A stretch of 31,412 nt of DNA from a virus, in the IMG/VR virus record IMGVR_UViG_3300023279_000048, positions 1 to 31,412 of that record, one strand, 5' to 3'. Shown piece by piece: positions 1 through 8,201 of this stretch. The translations under genes and the position numbers were made by a program. The notes under the pieces were generated by a model. The model saw nothing but the letters and a program-made list of their open reading frames with translations, was not told the origin of the DNA and made no database searches. Position 1 is the first letter of the stretch, and every line of letters begins with the position of its first letter.

Positions 1-123
1 TGAGAGAAAATTACTTATTCAAAGCATAAGGAACCCTAATATTAAAACATAAGTAAAATTAATGGCTTCCATAAGGCTTACTAATGGGGATGTCTGTGTG
101 TGTGCCTAATCTAAAAATCGTTA

Positions 124-145
124 GGGCTGACGGGGGTCGGGGGGG
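124..145 (+). other. G-quadruplex-capable G-rich tract
   Basis: The + strand carries GGG, then five G, then seven G within 22 bases, with short loops (CTGAC, TC). This satisfies a four-run G3 pattern if the seven-G run is split in two. Such a tract stands out in this AT-rich genome and lies outside any believable gene. Whether it folds or has a role is not shown. Confidence 0.4.
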
Positions 146-224
146 TCGACAGTTACGGAACACAGAACACATATATATCAATAACAGGGCCGTAAAAAAA
201 TATATAATTCATAGGGTTTTTTAC

Positions 225-252
225 TTGACAGTACCTTCCTTTACGGTATCCT
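225..252 (+). promoter_or_regulatory. Possible weak sigma70-like promoter
   Basis: A perfect TTGACA (225-230) is followed after 16 bases by TATCCT (247-252), which matches the -10 consensus at four of six positions. It shares the nine-base string CTTGACAGT with the stronger promoter at 338. Transcription from here would run directly into the terminator-like hairpin at 261-285, so it may be attenuated or may not be used. Confidence 0.25.
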
Positions 253-260
253 TAAGGCTT

Positions 261-285
261 AGCTTTCTTTTGTTAGAAAGCTTTT
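261..285 (+). terminator. Hairpin terminator or attenuator in the leader
   Basis: AGCTTTCT (261-268) and AGAAAGCT (275-282) form a perfect 8-bp stem with a six-base loop, followed by a short T run (283-285). The stem is AT-rich, so termination would be modest. It would separate any transcript coming from the left from the promoter at 338. Confidence 0.4.
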
Positions 286-337
286 ATCGTTATGGTAAAT
301 CCTTAAGGAGACCTTGCGATTATATCACAGATTATCC

Positions 338-365
338 TTGACAGTTGTAAATTCCTAAAGATAAT
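338..365 (+). promoter_or_regulatory. Sigma70-like promoter for the packaging operon
   Basis: TTGACA (338-343) and GATAAT (360-365) are spaced by 16 bases, giving six of six and five of six consensus matches. The predicted start of transcription falls around 371-373, immediately before the ATG at 375. The first gene would therefore be translated from an almost leaderless mRNA. No Shine-Dalgarno sequence lies between the promoter and that ATG, which fits. Confidence 0.5.
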
Positions 366-374
366 TGGAAATAA

Positions 375-722
375 ATGGAATACTGTTCGGACTTTAGATA
401 TGACTTAGAGGTAGGGCAAGTGGCTGAGGCCGGGCTTGCTGATACCTTTGCTAATAAGAAAGTGGAGGTCAAGCGGGACTTGATTGCTAAGAAGACTGGG
501 AATATATTTATTGAGTACAAGAGCCGGGGTAAACCATCCGGGTTAGCTACTACTCATTCGGACTTCTATTGTTTTGTAGTAGAGGACTTACATATAATGC
601 TACCTACCAATCAGCTAAAGGATATAGCTAGAAGCTATATAGGAACCGGCCGGGACGTACTCGGTGGGGATAATAATACTAGTAAGGGTATACTACTTAG
701 GTTAAAGGACTTAATACCATGA
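375..722 (+). CDS. PD-(D/E)XK nuclease-like phage protein
   Basis: The 115-residue product has a Glu in a helix-like start (E18), a β-strand with E31-V-K33 followed by D35, and a second strand with FIEYKSRGKPSG (residues 45-56). That order of elements resembles small PD-(D/E)XK nuclease-fold proteins that many podovirus-type phages carry. The Glu-x-Lys pair would be the metal/catalytic centre, but this is motif reading, not a proven homology. It overlaps the small terminase gene by four bases (ATGA), so it sits in the packaging operon. A role in DNA cleavage during packaging or maturation would fit. The ATG follows the promoter at 338 almost directly. An alternative is a structural protein that has kept the fold without activity. 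Confidence 0.5.
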   Translation: MEYCSDFRYDLEVGQVAEAGLADTFANKKVEVKRDLIAKKTGNIFIEYKSRGKPSGLATTHSDFYCFVVEDLHIMLPTNQLKDIARSYIGTGRDVLGGDNNTSKGILLRLKDLIP

Positions 723-1267
723 GCGAAGACAAAGAAGAGTTAATGAAACAAATCACGGAATCAATCCGTGATGTTTCTGATAGTAAAGAGATACAACAGA
801 TAAGTAGCCTAAGCCGGCATAACCCGGAAAAGGTAGCTAAGATGCTTTACTTATATGCAACTGGCAATAGCCAGACCCGACTAGTTAAGAAATACGGATA
901 CGATAGACAGACAGTAATAAGTGTACTGACTGACTACGCTGACCACTTAGGTAAGTTCAAGGACTTGTCCGGAAAGATAGCGGCCCGGAACTACTTAGAT
1001 ATGTCTTCATTAGAAGAGGACTTGATTGAATCAGTACGGAGCCGGCTCCAGAGTGGTGAGCTAGAACCAACCTTCCGGGACTTAAAAGAACTTTCAATAG
1101 CAAAAGCTAACTCAGCACGTGAGGCACTTACCGCTAGAGGTGAGGCTACACAAATAACTGAAGACCGTAGGGTGTATACTCAAGAAGATTACGAGGAGAC
1201 AATCAAGGCTGCTCGTGATAGATTAGACAAGATAAAGAAAGCGGAGATAATAGATATAGATGATTGA
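719..1267 (+). CDS. Probable terminase small subunit
   Basis: The 182-residue helical, charged protein has a helix-turn-helix-like segment around residues 47-70 (YATGNSQTRLVKKYGYDRQT), as expected for the DNA-recognition domain of a small terminase. The rest looks coiled-coil-like and would form the ring. Small terminases bind the phage packaging site and stimulate the large subunit; they diverge strongly in sequence. The call rests mainly on size, the DNA-binding helix and the position one small gene before the large terminase. It starts at an ATGA overlap with the upstream gene and ends inside the next one. The acidic C-terminal end (EIIDIDD) could contact partner proteins. Confidence 0.6.
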   Translation: MSEDKEELMKQITESIRDVSDSKEIQQISSLSRHNPEKVAKMLYLYATGNSQTRLVKKYGYDRQTVISVLTDYADHLGKFKDLSGKIAARNYLDMSSLEEDLIESVRSRLQSGELEPTFRDLKELSIAKANSAREALTARGEATQITEDRRVYTQEDYEETIKAARDRLDKIKKAEIIDIDD

Positions 1268-1508
1268 TAGTGACTACGATGATTTATTTGATAGAATCCG
1301 GGGTAACCTCGGTGAGCACTTCAGTAACTATATGTTCGTTGTCATGGATGACGAGGGTGATTTATATTATGACTATACTAATTTCAGAGTAGGAAAGATG
1401 TTAGTAAGTGAAACAAAGAAAGATATGGAGTCCGATGGCTTGGATATAATCTGGGAGGAAGAAGAACTTTCTGATGATATATCCGATGATGATTCTTTAT
1501 GGAATTAA
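1260..1508 (+). CDS. Small acidic protein between the terminase subunits
   Basis: The 82-residue product is not recognised. It is strongly acidic, with runs such as WEEEELSDDISDDDS near the C terminus, and has a few aromatic residues in the middle (YYDYTNF). It overlaps the small terminase by eight bases and the large terminase by ten, so its translation is tightly coupled to packaging proteins. An adaptor or DNA-mimic role in packaging is conceivable but unsupported. Confidence 0.6.
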   Translation: MIDSDYDDLFDRIRGNLGEHFSNYMFVVMDDEGDLYYDYTNFRVGKMLVSETKKDMESDGLDIIWEEEELSDDISDDDSLWN

Positions 1509-3151
1509 AATTTACACAGCATCCTATACTGGATGCACCAAGTGATGAAGAGATTCTTTTGTTAGCACAAAAGGAGCCGAAGTTACTAGCTGAATTACAC
1601 AAGGCCCACGAGGGTAGAATACTTGCTGCCGAGGAAGACCCACTAAGATACGGTTTTGATTTAGCCGGGTGGGATAGAATGAAGGCCGGGCTCAAGGAAC
1701 ACAACGAGTGCTTAACACTCGGTGGTAATCGTTCCGGAAAGACTACTGGTTGTGCTAAGTTAGTAATGCAAGCAGTAACTGAGAACACTGATGGACATAT
1801 AGTTTGTTTTTCACAGAACGCTGATACTTCTATTAAAGTACAGCAAGCAGCAATCTGGGAGATGATGCCCAAGGAGTTCAAGAGAAAGACTAAGAGTATA
1901 GAAGGTTATATTAATTTTTCTATGCAAAATGGATTCACTGGTAGTTCATTTATATTTCCGGACACACGTACCCGTGTTGACTTCAAGACTTATACTCAGT
2001 ACAGTAACAATCAAACTATCTTAGAGGGTTTTGAGTTCGGGTTCAAAAAGACAGAGGGCCTAAACATTGGAGCATGGCTTGATGAATACCTAGGTGACTC
2101 AGCATTAGTTAATACACTACGCTTTCGTTTAGCTACACGGGATTCAAAGATGCTTATTGGATTCACACCTATTGATGGTTATACACCATTTATATCAGAG
2201 TACCTAAAAGGAGCAGAAACATTAGAAACACGAGAAGCTGAACTATTATCGAATAAGCCATTACCAGTAAAACAATACAGTCCAGAGAGAGATGCAAGCA
2301 TTGTTTATCTTCATTCGGACGAAAATCCATTCGGTGGATACGAACGTATAGCTAAGGACTTAGCGAATCGTTCTGAAGAAGATATAATGGTTAGAGCATA
2401 TGGTGTGCCAGTAAAGTCAATGACTTCATTGCTACCATTGTTTTCTACTGAAGTCAATGTACTCGGAGATGAGGAGAACAAACACGGTATGAAGTTCCCC
2501 GAAATCAACGATGACTTTACGGTTTATCAAGTGGTTGACCCAGCTGGTGCCAGAAACTATTCAGCACTATGGGCAGCAGTAAATGAAAACGAAGATGTAT
2601 ATATAATGCGTGACTGGCCGGATAGGGCAACGTATGGAGAGTGGGCATTGTTTGGTGACCCCAAGTGGAGATATGGCCCAGCATCTAAGAAGATAGGACT
2701 AGATGTTCAAGGATATGTAGAATTATTTAAAGAGATAGAAGACGAGATGGGAATAAAAGTTATGGAGCGAATAGGTGACTCCAGATTCTTTGCTAAAGAA
2801 AACGAAAACAATACTGACTTGTTTACTAGCTTTGAGGACTACGGTATGGTATTTGTACCAAGTGATGGTAAGAATGAAGAGATAGGTATTACCGCAGTAG
2901 ATGAATGGTTTAATTATAATCCTAACTATGATGTCGATGAAGCCAATAGGCCTAGATGTTATATACACGAAGGATGTGAGAATTTAATTGACAGCTTAAT
3001 AAATTATAATAGTAATGGAAAGATGGATGAGGCACTTAAGGACTTCTTTGATTTAATACGATACTTACGTATGACCAATGGAGGCCTAGGCCCCGACCAC
3101 TATAACAGTTATCAGATGATGGCTACAGTAAAATCAAAAGGAGGATATTAA
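1499..3151 (+). CDS. terL: Terminase large subunit (packaging ATPase/nuclease)
   Basis: The 550-residue protein is the motor that pumps DNA into the prohead and cuts it. The N-terminal ATPase has Walker A GNRSGKTT at residues 76-83 and a Walker B ending in D195-E196 (GAWLDEY). The C-terminal RNase H-like nuclease shows acidic residues D347 (VVDPAG), D427 (IGDSR) and D518 (DFFDLIRYL) in the expected order. Its length is normal for podovirus-type large terminases. It follows the small terminase and acidic protein with short overlaps and precedes the portal by two small genes, the usual head-assembly order. No Shine-Dalgarno is seen at its ATG, so it is probably translated by coupling. All hallmark residues are present, so it should be active. 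Confidence 0.95.
   Translation: MELKFTQHPILDAPSDEEILLLAQKEPKLLAELHKAHEGRILAAEEDPLRYGFDLAGWDRMKAGLKEHNECLTLGGNRSGKTTGCAKLVMQAVTENTDGHIVCFSQNADTSIKVQQAAIWEMMPKEFKRKTKSIEGYINFSMQNGFTGSSFIFPDTRTRVDFKTYTQYSNNQTILEGFEFGFKKTEGLNIGAWLDEYLGDSALVNTLRFRLATRDSKMLIGFTPIDGYTPFISEYLKGAETLETREAELLSNKPLPVKQYSPERDASIVYLHSDENPFGGYERIAKDLANRSEEDIMVRAYGVPVKSMTSLLPLFSTEVNVLGDEENKHGMKFPEINDDFTVYQVVDPAGARNYSALWAAVNENEDVYIMRDWPDRATYGEWALFGDPKWRYGPASKKIGLDVQGYVELFKEIEDEMGIKVMERIGDSRFFAKENENNTDLFTSFEDYGMVFVPSDGKNEEIGITAVDEWFNYNPNYDVDEANRPRCYIHEGCENLIDSLINYNSNGKMDEALKDFFDLIRYLRMTNGGLGPDHYNSYQMMATVKSKGGY
3138..3144 (+). promoter_or_regulatory. Strong Shine-Dalgarno AAGGAGG
   Basis: AAGGAGG lies six bases before the ATG at 3151 and within the last codons of terL. 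It is one of only a few strong ribosome-binding sites in the window, so the next small gene may be translated independently. Confidence 0.8.
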
Positions 3152-3537
3152 TGAAGACTAGATTAGTAACACTATCAGAAGAATACAAAGTAGATTTTGA
3201 CGAAGCGTTACAGCTTGCTCTGGATAAATTACCAGCAGAGATGGTTACCGGTAGAGGTAAGGGTACTTGGATAAATGAAGAAGGAGTAGAGATTCTCAAA
3301 GAAGCATTTGATATTCCAGAGATTGTACCAAAACATATTCAAGTAAAAATAATCAAGGAATGTCCTAATAGATGTTATAACTGGGCTTATAGTAAAGAGC
3401 TAGGTAAACGTGTACCAGTTCTTTTACCTAGAAAATTCTGGGGTAAACTCAAGGGTAAGATGGTTACAGTTGAGTGCATTCAAGATGATAGGGGTTCAAG
3501 TTATAGATATGTCCAAAAGAAAATCAAAAGCTGCTAG
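3151..3537 (+). CDS. Conserved-looking hypothetical protein
   Basis: The 128-residue protein is not recognised. The N-terminal half resembles a small helical module with a loop KGTWINEEGVEILKEAF (near residues 38-54), similar in style to domains that read a helix-turn-helix. The second half has two Cys (KECPNRCYNW) and a β-rich tail ending in a basic Lys-rich segment. It has one of the best Shine-Dalgarno sites in the window (AAGGAGG) and follows the large terminase with a TAATG junction. Its position between terminase and portal suggests a role in regulation or head assembly. A DNA- or RNA-binding role would fit the basic end, but this is a guess. Confidence 0.75.
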   Translation: MKTRLVTLSEEYKVDFDEALQLALDKLPAEMVTGRGKGTWINEEGVEILKEAFDIPEIVPKHIQVKIIKECPNRCYNWAYSKELGKRVPVLLPRKFWGKLKGKMVTVECIQDDRGSSYRYVQKKIKSC

Positions 3538-3733
3538 GTGTTTAACTGCTACACAAAAGTGGCGGAATGAACAGATAGATAGACTGTGTGCTTGGGAGAT
3601 GTTGTGCAGATATATTAAGCACGAACATACTACCGAGATGTCACATTCGGATATGTGTGATAGAATAGGAACACCAAAAGATTTGCTACGCAAAATCTTA
3701 AAATCTGCTAGAACAAAAATAAATGGAAAGTGA
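3509..3733 (+). CDS. Small basic hypothetical protein
   Basis: The 74-residue product begins MSKRKSKAARC and is basic throughout, with a helix-turn-helix-like stretch near the end (MCDRIGTPKDLLRKILKSAR). I chose the ATG at 3509 rather than earlier in-frame ATGs (3410, 3485), since they would overlap the previous gene more. The remaining overlap is 29 bases. It ends 11 bases inside the portal gene. It may bind nucleic acid. The start is uncertain and the function is not known. Confidence 0.55.
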   Translation: MSKRKSKAARCLTATQKWRNEQIDRLCAWEMLCRYIKHEHTTEMSHSDMCDRIGTPKDLLRKILKSARTKINGK

Positions 3734-5807
3734 ATCAATTTCAAACGCACTTACTTATGTAAGTAGTGAACCCGATGTAAAAACTTTACGCTACTCATAT
3801 GACCAAACGGTTACTGAACTAGAAGCATACTTTGATTTATGCCGAAGCTCATATGATGACCGAAGAAACTTTTGGCCCGGTAAAAGTCGTGACCACAGAA
3901 AGCACGGGGCTGATGCTTTCCCTTGGGAAGGTGCATCAGATATGGAGGCCCACACTATTGATGAACGGATTACTCGTCTTGTATCTTTGTTCATGTCCTC
4001 ATTAGATAGGTCTAATGTTAGAGCTTATCCTGTAGAGAGTAATGACATGGCACAATCTCAAGTTGTATCCAGTTTCTTAAAATGGATGACAACCTCCGGA
4101 TATATTCCTCGTTTCAAAAAAGAAATGGAACTAGGTGCTAACTATTTATTAGAAAGAGGTATGTTAATCACATACGTTGGCTGGCACAGAGAGGATAGAA
4201 CTTATTTACAGAAACTTAATCTAGCTCAGATTGGACAGATGAGTCCAGATATATACCGAGCTATAGAAGAAGGTAACAGGGATGATGAGTTAACTTCTTT
4301 GATGCAACAAGTATTTCCTACAGCTTCTCCTAAGAGAATCAAGAAAGCATTAAAAGAATTACGTAAGGGTGGTGAAGCAGAGCTACCTATTATACGTAGA
4401 CAAATAGATGCACCGGAAGTTAAAACACTTGCACCCGATGGGGATTTCTTTTTCCCACCGTATGTAACTGACCCACAACGTGCACCATTCTGTTTCTGGA
4501 GAACTTACTATACACCACAGGAATTACAAAACAAAGTAATTACAGATGGATGGGACGAGGACTTCGTTGAATACATTATCGAACACTATCGTGGAGTAAA
4601 TATATATTCAGTAGAAAGAGAACAAGAAGGTCAAAGAAGTATTGGATTAACTGACAGAGGATACCAAGCAGATGAGCTAGTAGAGATTGTATATGGTTAC
4701 CAAAGATTGATTGACCCAGAAGATGGTTCGGAAGGAATTTATCAAACAGTATTTCATAGGGAGTTCGATGGTGACGGAGAAACTCCGGGGTATGCTAAGT
4801 TTGAACTAATGAATGGATACGAAGACTATCCAGTAGTAGTTACTAAATTATCGGAGGATAGTAAACGTTTGTATGATGTACAAACTATTCCCGACCTTCT
4901 CAGAGGTATACAGAACCAAGTCAAGGTAGAGCGTGATTCACGTATTGATAGAAACAGCATAGCAACGTTACCTCCGATATTACATCCAGTAGGCCAAGCA
5001 CCAACAGATTGGGGGCCGGGACGTATGATTCCTTATAGACGTAAGGGTGATTTTGATTTCGCACCTACACCTCCGCCTCCTACTGGTTCTATAGAAATAG
5101 AAAGAACTATGGAAGCACAGGCAGATAGACTATGTGGCCTTGATGAAACATCTCAGATAAGTCAGATAAGAAAACAATTTTTAGTAAATAAATTCTTGCA
5201 GCACTCAGCAGAAGTAATCAGAATGGCTTACAAATGTTTCCAAAGATTTGGGCCGGACAGTATATTCTTTAGAGTAACTGGTGTGCCGGATGCTCAGAGA
5301 TTTAACAAGGGAGACGCTGATGATAACTTTGATATTAATATAAACTATGACATACTTAATACCGACCCAGAAACCAGCGAGAAAAAACTTCAAGCTATGG
5401 TTTCGCTTACGCAACTTGACCGCAGCGGTAGGATTAATCTTCAAAATCTTTTGGACATTGCTGCTAATAGTATTGACCCAGTTCTTGCGGATGCTGTCCT
5501 TCAGCCTGCGGAAGCTGCTCAACAGCAGATTGTCAAAGATGTTACAGATGATTTGGCAAAAATCTTTGCGGGTATCGAAATGCCAGCACGTCCGACAGGA
5601 GCTCAAGTTGCTATGCAAGTTATTCAGCAGTACACAGCTCAACCGGATGTCGCACAACGAGCTCAACAAGATGAAGCTTTTGCTGCTCGACTTCAGAAGT
5701 ACGCTGGCCAATATACTTTTCAAATGCAACAAATGCAAAACGCTGAAATAGGAAAACTTGGAACGGCACCAGCCCAGATGGGTAATATGCCAACCCAACA
5801 AATGTAA
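3723..5807 (+). CDS. Portal protein (head-tail connector)
   Basis: The 694-residue protein is the dodecameric ring through which DNA enters and leaves the head. Its N-terminal part has features of podovirus-type portals: a helical lead-in, then FPWEGASDMEAHTIDERITR (residues 66-85) and a segment NVRAYPVESNDMAQS. Length and place, right after the terminase block and before the scaffold, agree. The C-terminal 90 residues are Gln/Met/Ala-rich, as in portal barrel or tail-end segments. The last 420 bases use more CTT/GCT-type codons than the preceding part, which may reflect a different origin or only the Ala/Leu/Gln-rich composition. The ATG lies inside the upstream small gene, implying coupled translation. 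Confidence 0.85.
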   Translation: MESESISNALTYVSSEPDVKTLRYSYDQTVTELEAYFDLCRSSYDDRRNFWPGKSRDHRKHGADAFPWEGASDMEAHTIDERITRLVSLFMSSLDRSNVRAYPVESNDMAQSQVVSSFLKWMTTSGYIPRFKKEMELGANYLLERGMLITYVGWHREDRTYLQKLNLAQIGQMSPDIYRAIEEGNRDDELTSLMQQVFPTASPKRIKKALKELRKGGEAELPIIRRQIDAPEVKTLAPDGDFFFPPYVTDPQRAPFCFWRTYYTPQELQNKVITDGWDEDFVEYIIEHYRGVNIYSVEREQEGQRSIGLTDRGYQADELVEIVYGYQRLIDPEDGSEGIYQTVFHREFDGDGETPGYAKFELMNGYEDYPVVVTKLSEDSKRLYDVQTIPDLLRGIQNQVKVERDSRIDRNSIATLPPILHPVGQAPTDWGPGRMIPYRRKGDFDFAPTPPPPTGSIEIERTMEAQADRLCGLDETSQISQIRKQFLVNKFLQHSAEVIRMAYKCFQRFGPDSIFFRVTGVPDAQRFNKGDADDNFDININYDILNTDPETSEKKLQAMVSLTQLDRSGRINLQNLLDIAANSIDPVLADAVLQPAEAAQQQIVKDVTDDLAKIFAGIEMPARPTGAQVAMQVIQQYTAQPDVAQRAQQDEAFAARLQKYAGQYTFQMQQMQNAEIGKLGTAPAQMGNMPTQQM

Positions 5808-6034
5808 TGCACGATTTAGAATACGATATAAAAGCATTGAGTAACCACGAGACCTTTGCTCGGTTCATCAATGTAGTACACGCACTTAGAGAAGAAACTA
5901 TCGGGGATATGCATAACGCTGACTTCGATAAATTGCAGCAAATATCTGGTAGGATAATTACCTATGACCAGATACTTCAAATGGTTGATTGGGAGAATTT
6001 AAAACTCAGACACAGGGAATCGTTAAACAAATAA
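5807..6034 (+). CDS. Small hypothetical protein after the portal
   Basis: The 75-residue helical, mildly acidic protein (start MHDLEYDIKAL) is not recognised. It begins at a TAATG junction, so the A of its ATG is the last base of the portal stop codon. Translation probably follows re-initiation. It lies just upstream of the capsid promoter and is the last gene of the terminase/portal block. Small proteins in this place in related phages are usually unassigned. Confidence 0.7.
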   Translation: MHDLEYDIKALSNHETFARFINVVHALREETIGDMHNADFDKLQQISGRIITYDQILQMVDWENLKLRHRESLNK

Positions 6035-6043
6035 CGACTACTG

Positions 6044-6052
6044 TGTTATAAT
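6044..6052 (+). promoter_or_regulatory. Extended -10 promoter for the capsid genes
   Basis: TGTTATAAT is a perfect extended -10 element (TG, one base, TATAAT at 6047-6052). It lies in the 71-base gap before the scaffold gene. No good -35 is visible (TTAAAC at 6024-6029 is weak), which extended -10 promoters tolerate. Predicted transcripts start near 6058-6060 and would include the hairpin at 6067. Confidence 0.55.
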
Positions 6053-6066
6053 GACTTTATCGGCAT

Positions 6067-6085
6067 CGCTAGCCGTTAACTAGCG
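6067..6085 (+). promoter_or_regulatory. Leader hairpin before the scaffold gene
   Basis: CGCTAG (6067-6072) and CTAGCG (6080-6085) form a perfect 6-bp stem around a seven-base loop (CCGTTAA). It lies a few bases after the predicted transcription start and 20 bases before the scaffold ATG. It could stabilise the capsid mRNA or bind a regulator. There is no T run, so it is not a terminator. Confidence 0.5.
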
Positions 6086-6105
6086 GAACATATAACAAAA
6101 CCAAA

Positions 6106-7179
6106 ATGGACGAAATCACATCTGCTAACGCTGAAGCAGACACAAATTCAGCGGGACAGTCAAACCTTACAGTTCAGCAATTAGCGAACAGAAGGCTCGG
6201 TCAACTCACACCTAGCGAAGAAGCTATCGTAGAGGAGGCCAAAGAAACCTCGGAAGAAGAAGTCGAACAAGTTGAAGAAGTAGCTGAACAAGTTACTGAA
6301 CAAGTTGAACAAACTGAATCAGAAGAGACCGTTCTTTCACAGTTAGATTTTGATAATTTATCAGAACAAGAGTTAAGGGAATTATCTGAAAAACTCGGTA
6401 GCAGAGCAGTAGCTAGATTCGGTGAGATGACAGCTAAACGTAAAGCCGCTGAGGAAAAGGTAGCTCAATTAGAATCAATGCTTCAAGAGAAGCAAGACCC
6501 TCTAAATCAACCCAGAGAAATAAAAGACAATCCGTTTTCTGACTTGGATACTATTGAAAAGTTACAAGAAAAAGCGGAGGAAGTAAACTCAGCAATTGAG
6601 TGGGCAGAGGACTTGTTATTTGAAAGCGATGGTTATTCAGCCGAAGATATTATTACCGAGGTAGATGGCGAGGACTTAACTAAGTCAGCTGTACGCAAAG
6701 CATTACTTAATGCACGTAAAGCACAGAAGCAGTATCTTCCCGACCAACTTAATAAAGTTCAACAGCAAGCACAAGGACAGCAGCTCAAGGCAGCGTTCGG
6801 TGAACAGGCTAAAAAAGAACTCGAATGGTTGAGTGGTGAAGATAATGATACTCGTAAGCAATACGAAGCTACAGTTAATGACCCACGTTACAAGAAACTA
6901 CAAGAAGTATTAAATAAAGAAGCTCCAGAAATTGGTGCTCAAATTGAATACTGGTTTGCTCACGCAACAAATAGTATCTATGGACGTAAGTTAGTAGAAC
7001 CTACTAAGACATCTCCTTCATTGAACCCAACCAAAACTGGTATAGGTTCAGCAGCTCAATCTGAAAAATCTCCATCAAAATCTAGCAAAGCTATGAAAGA
7101 CCTTCAAGCTCGTTATAAGAAAACTGGAAACCCTCGTGATTTTGCCGCACTTAGAAAATTACAATTACAAAAGAAATAA
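6106..7179 (+). CDS. Capsid scaffolding protein
   Basis: The 357-residue protein is strongly acidic in its first third (EEEVEQVEEVAEQVTEQVEQ near residues 50-69) and predicted to be largely coiled coil through the middle. Its C-terminal end is Ser/Lys-rich and basic, with PSKSSKAMKDL and a final KLQLQKK. That acidic-helical-basic layout is typical of podovirus scaffolding proteins, whose C-terminal basic helix binds the coat protein. It lies directly before the major capsid gene and after its own promoter and leader hairpin. Sequence identity of scaffolds is low, so the call depends on layout and position. It would be lost from the mature virion. Confidence 0.8.
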   Translation: MDEITSANAEADTNSAGQSNLTVQQLANRRLGQLTPSEEAIVEEAKETSEEEVEQVEEVAEQVTEQVEQTESEETVLSQLDFDNLSEQELRELSEKLGSRAVARFGEMTAKRKAAEEKVAQLESMLQEKQDPLNQPREIKDNPFSDLDTIEKLQEKAEEVNSAIEWAEDLLFESDGYSAEDIITEVDGEDLTKSAVRKALLNARKAQKQYLPDQLNKVQQQAQGQQLKAAFGEQAKKELEWLSGEDNDTRKQYEATVNDPRYKKLQEVLNKEAPEIGAQIEYWFAHATNSIYGRKLVEPTKTSPSLNPTKTGIGSAAQSEKSPSKSSKAMKDLQARYKKTGNPRDFAALRKLQLQKK

Positions 7180-7185
7180 TACATT

Positions 7186-8196
7186 ATGTCATTCTCAGAT
7201 ACATACAATCCAAACGCACCAGCCGCAGTGACTGGTACTGGGTCGGCTATTTCCAATAGAGAAGATTTGTTAGATGTTCTAACTATTCTTGCTCCAGAAG
7301 AAACACCGATTCTTTCTTCCGCCAACAAAGAGCGTGCATCAAGCACATTCGTTGAGTGGACTGTTGATACATTAGACGCACCACAAACTAGTGGTGTAGC
7401 AGAAGGTGCTGACGTTACAGCATTCACCGATAAGTTCTCTGGACGTGCTCGTTTAGGTAACTACGTACAAAAGTTCCGCAGGGACTACATGGTATCCGAC
7501 CTCCAAGAGGCTGTTGATTCCGTTGGCCCAGCTAAGGTTGCTCAAGCAGAAGCTAAAGCAATCCGTGAACTTAAACGTGACGTAGAAGCTACCTTGATGG
7601 GAACTCAAGATTTCTCTATCGAGAATGGTGCTGGTACAGCATACGGACTTCGTGGACTAGGCGACTGGATTGATTCAGCTGGCCCTTCTCAAGTTCCATC
7701 TGCTTTCCGTACTCCAGCTGATTCTATTCACGATTCTAATACATTCACAGAAACAAGTCTTAATGAGCTTATCACAAGCATCTATCGTGTAACTGGTTCA
7801 ACCAACAGCTTAATGCTTGTTGCTGACACAGCTTTACGTAGAGTTATTGCTGACTTCGCTCGCCTTGACCCAGATGGTTCTGGTGTTGATACATCAATCC
7901 GTAACGTTAACTACAACGGTGATTCTTCTACAATTAAATTATCTGTAGAGCTTTATCAGTCAGACCACGGTGTTGTTTCAATCGTTAACATGAACCCAGA
8001 TTGTGCTCCGGATACAACTAACAAGGACACAGGTTACATTATTAATCCAGATTACTTCGGTATCTCTGAGTTAATTCCAATGGGCTCAACTCGTCTACCT
8101 AACTTAGGTGGTGGTGAGCGTGGTTATGTTGATTGTGCATTAACATCTCTTGTGTACCATCCCGGTGCTCACGGTAAAATCACAACATTAAGCTAA
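7186..8196 (+). CDS. Major capsid protein, SU10-like family
   Basis: The 336-residue protein matches the style of the SU10 major head protein family (earlier DUF5309). The N-terminal ISNREDLLDVLTILAPEETP (residues 22-41) and VEWTVDTLDAP (residues 55-65) are hallmarks, followed by a HK97-like mix of α/β segments. It forms the icosahedral shell. It uses many T-ending codons, as expected of the most highly expressed virion gene. The ATG has no Shine-Dalgarno sequence although yield must be high, so the short TAATACATT junction with the scaffold gene presumably suffices. It is the second gene of the capsid unit between the 6044 promoter and the 8702 terminator. Confidence 0.9.
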   Translation: MSFSDTYNPNAPAAVTGTGSAISNREDLLDVLTILAPEETPILSSANKERASSTFVEWTVDTLDAPQTSGVAEGADVTAFTDKFSGRARLGNYVQKFRRDYMVSDLQEAVDSVGPAKVAQAEAKAIRELKRDVEATLMGTQDFSIENGAGTAYGLRGLGDWIDSAGPSQVPSAFRTPADSIHDSNTFTETSLNELITSIYRVTGSTNSLMLVADTALRRVIADFARLDPDGSGVDTSIRNVNYNGDSSTIKLSVELYQSDHGVVSIVNMNPDCAPDTTNKDTGYIINPDYFGISELIPMGSTRLPNLGGGERGYVDCALTSLVYHPGAHGKITTLS

Positions 8197-8201
8197 GAAC
8201 T

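Larger units (their letters stand above)
1..374. other. Non-coding leader region upstream of the packaging genes
   Basis: This stretch has no convincing gene. An 85-codon open frame at 84-341 has a composition unlike the neighbouring proteins and I do not believe it. The region holds a G-rich tract (124-145), a TTGACA element (225-230), a perfect inverted repeat followed by T residues (261-285) and a second, better promoter (338-365). It probably regulates the rightward terminase/portal operon. Because the replication genes at the other end of the window point leftward, this could also be near the genome end or packaging site, but nothing here proves that. Confidence 0.6.

Noticed and set aside
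93-103. Short GT dinucleotide run
   Set aside because: Too short to call a microsatellite.
84-341. 85-codon open frame in the leader
   Set aside because: Composition unlike the phage proteins, contains the G-rich tract and both leader control elements, and has no ribosome-binding site.
1384-1881. 165-codon - strand frame over the start of terL
   Set aside because: Antisense to the Walker A region of terL, with Cys/Ser-rich non-protein-like composition.
5347-5751. 134-codon + strand frame inside the portal gene
   Set aside because: Shadow of the portal frame with no start signal; Leu/Lys-rich composition.
5205-5837. 210-codon open frame on the - strand in the portal gene
   Set aside because: It lies antisense to the well-supported portal frame and its product is not protein-like (Leu/Ser-rich). 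It is a shadow of the portal's Ala/Leu/Gln-rich end.
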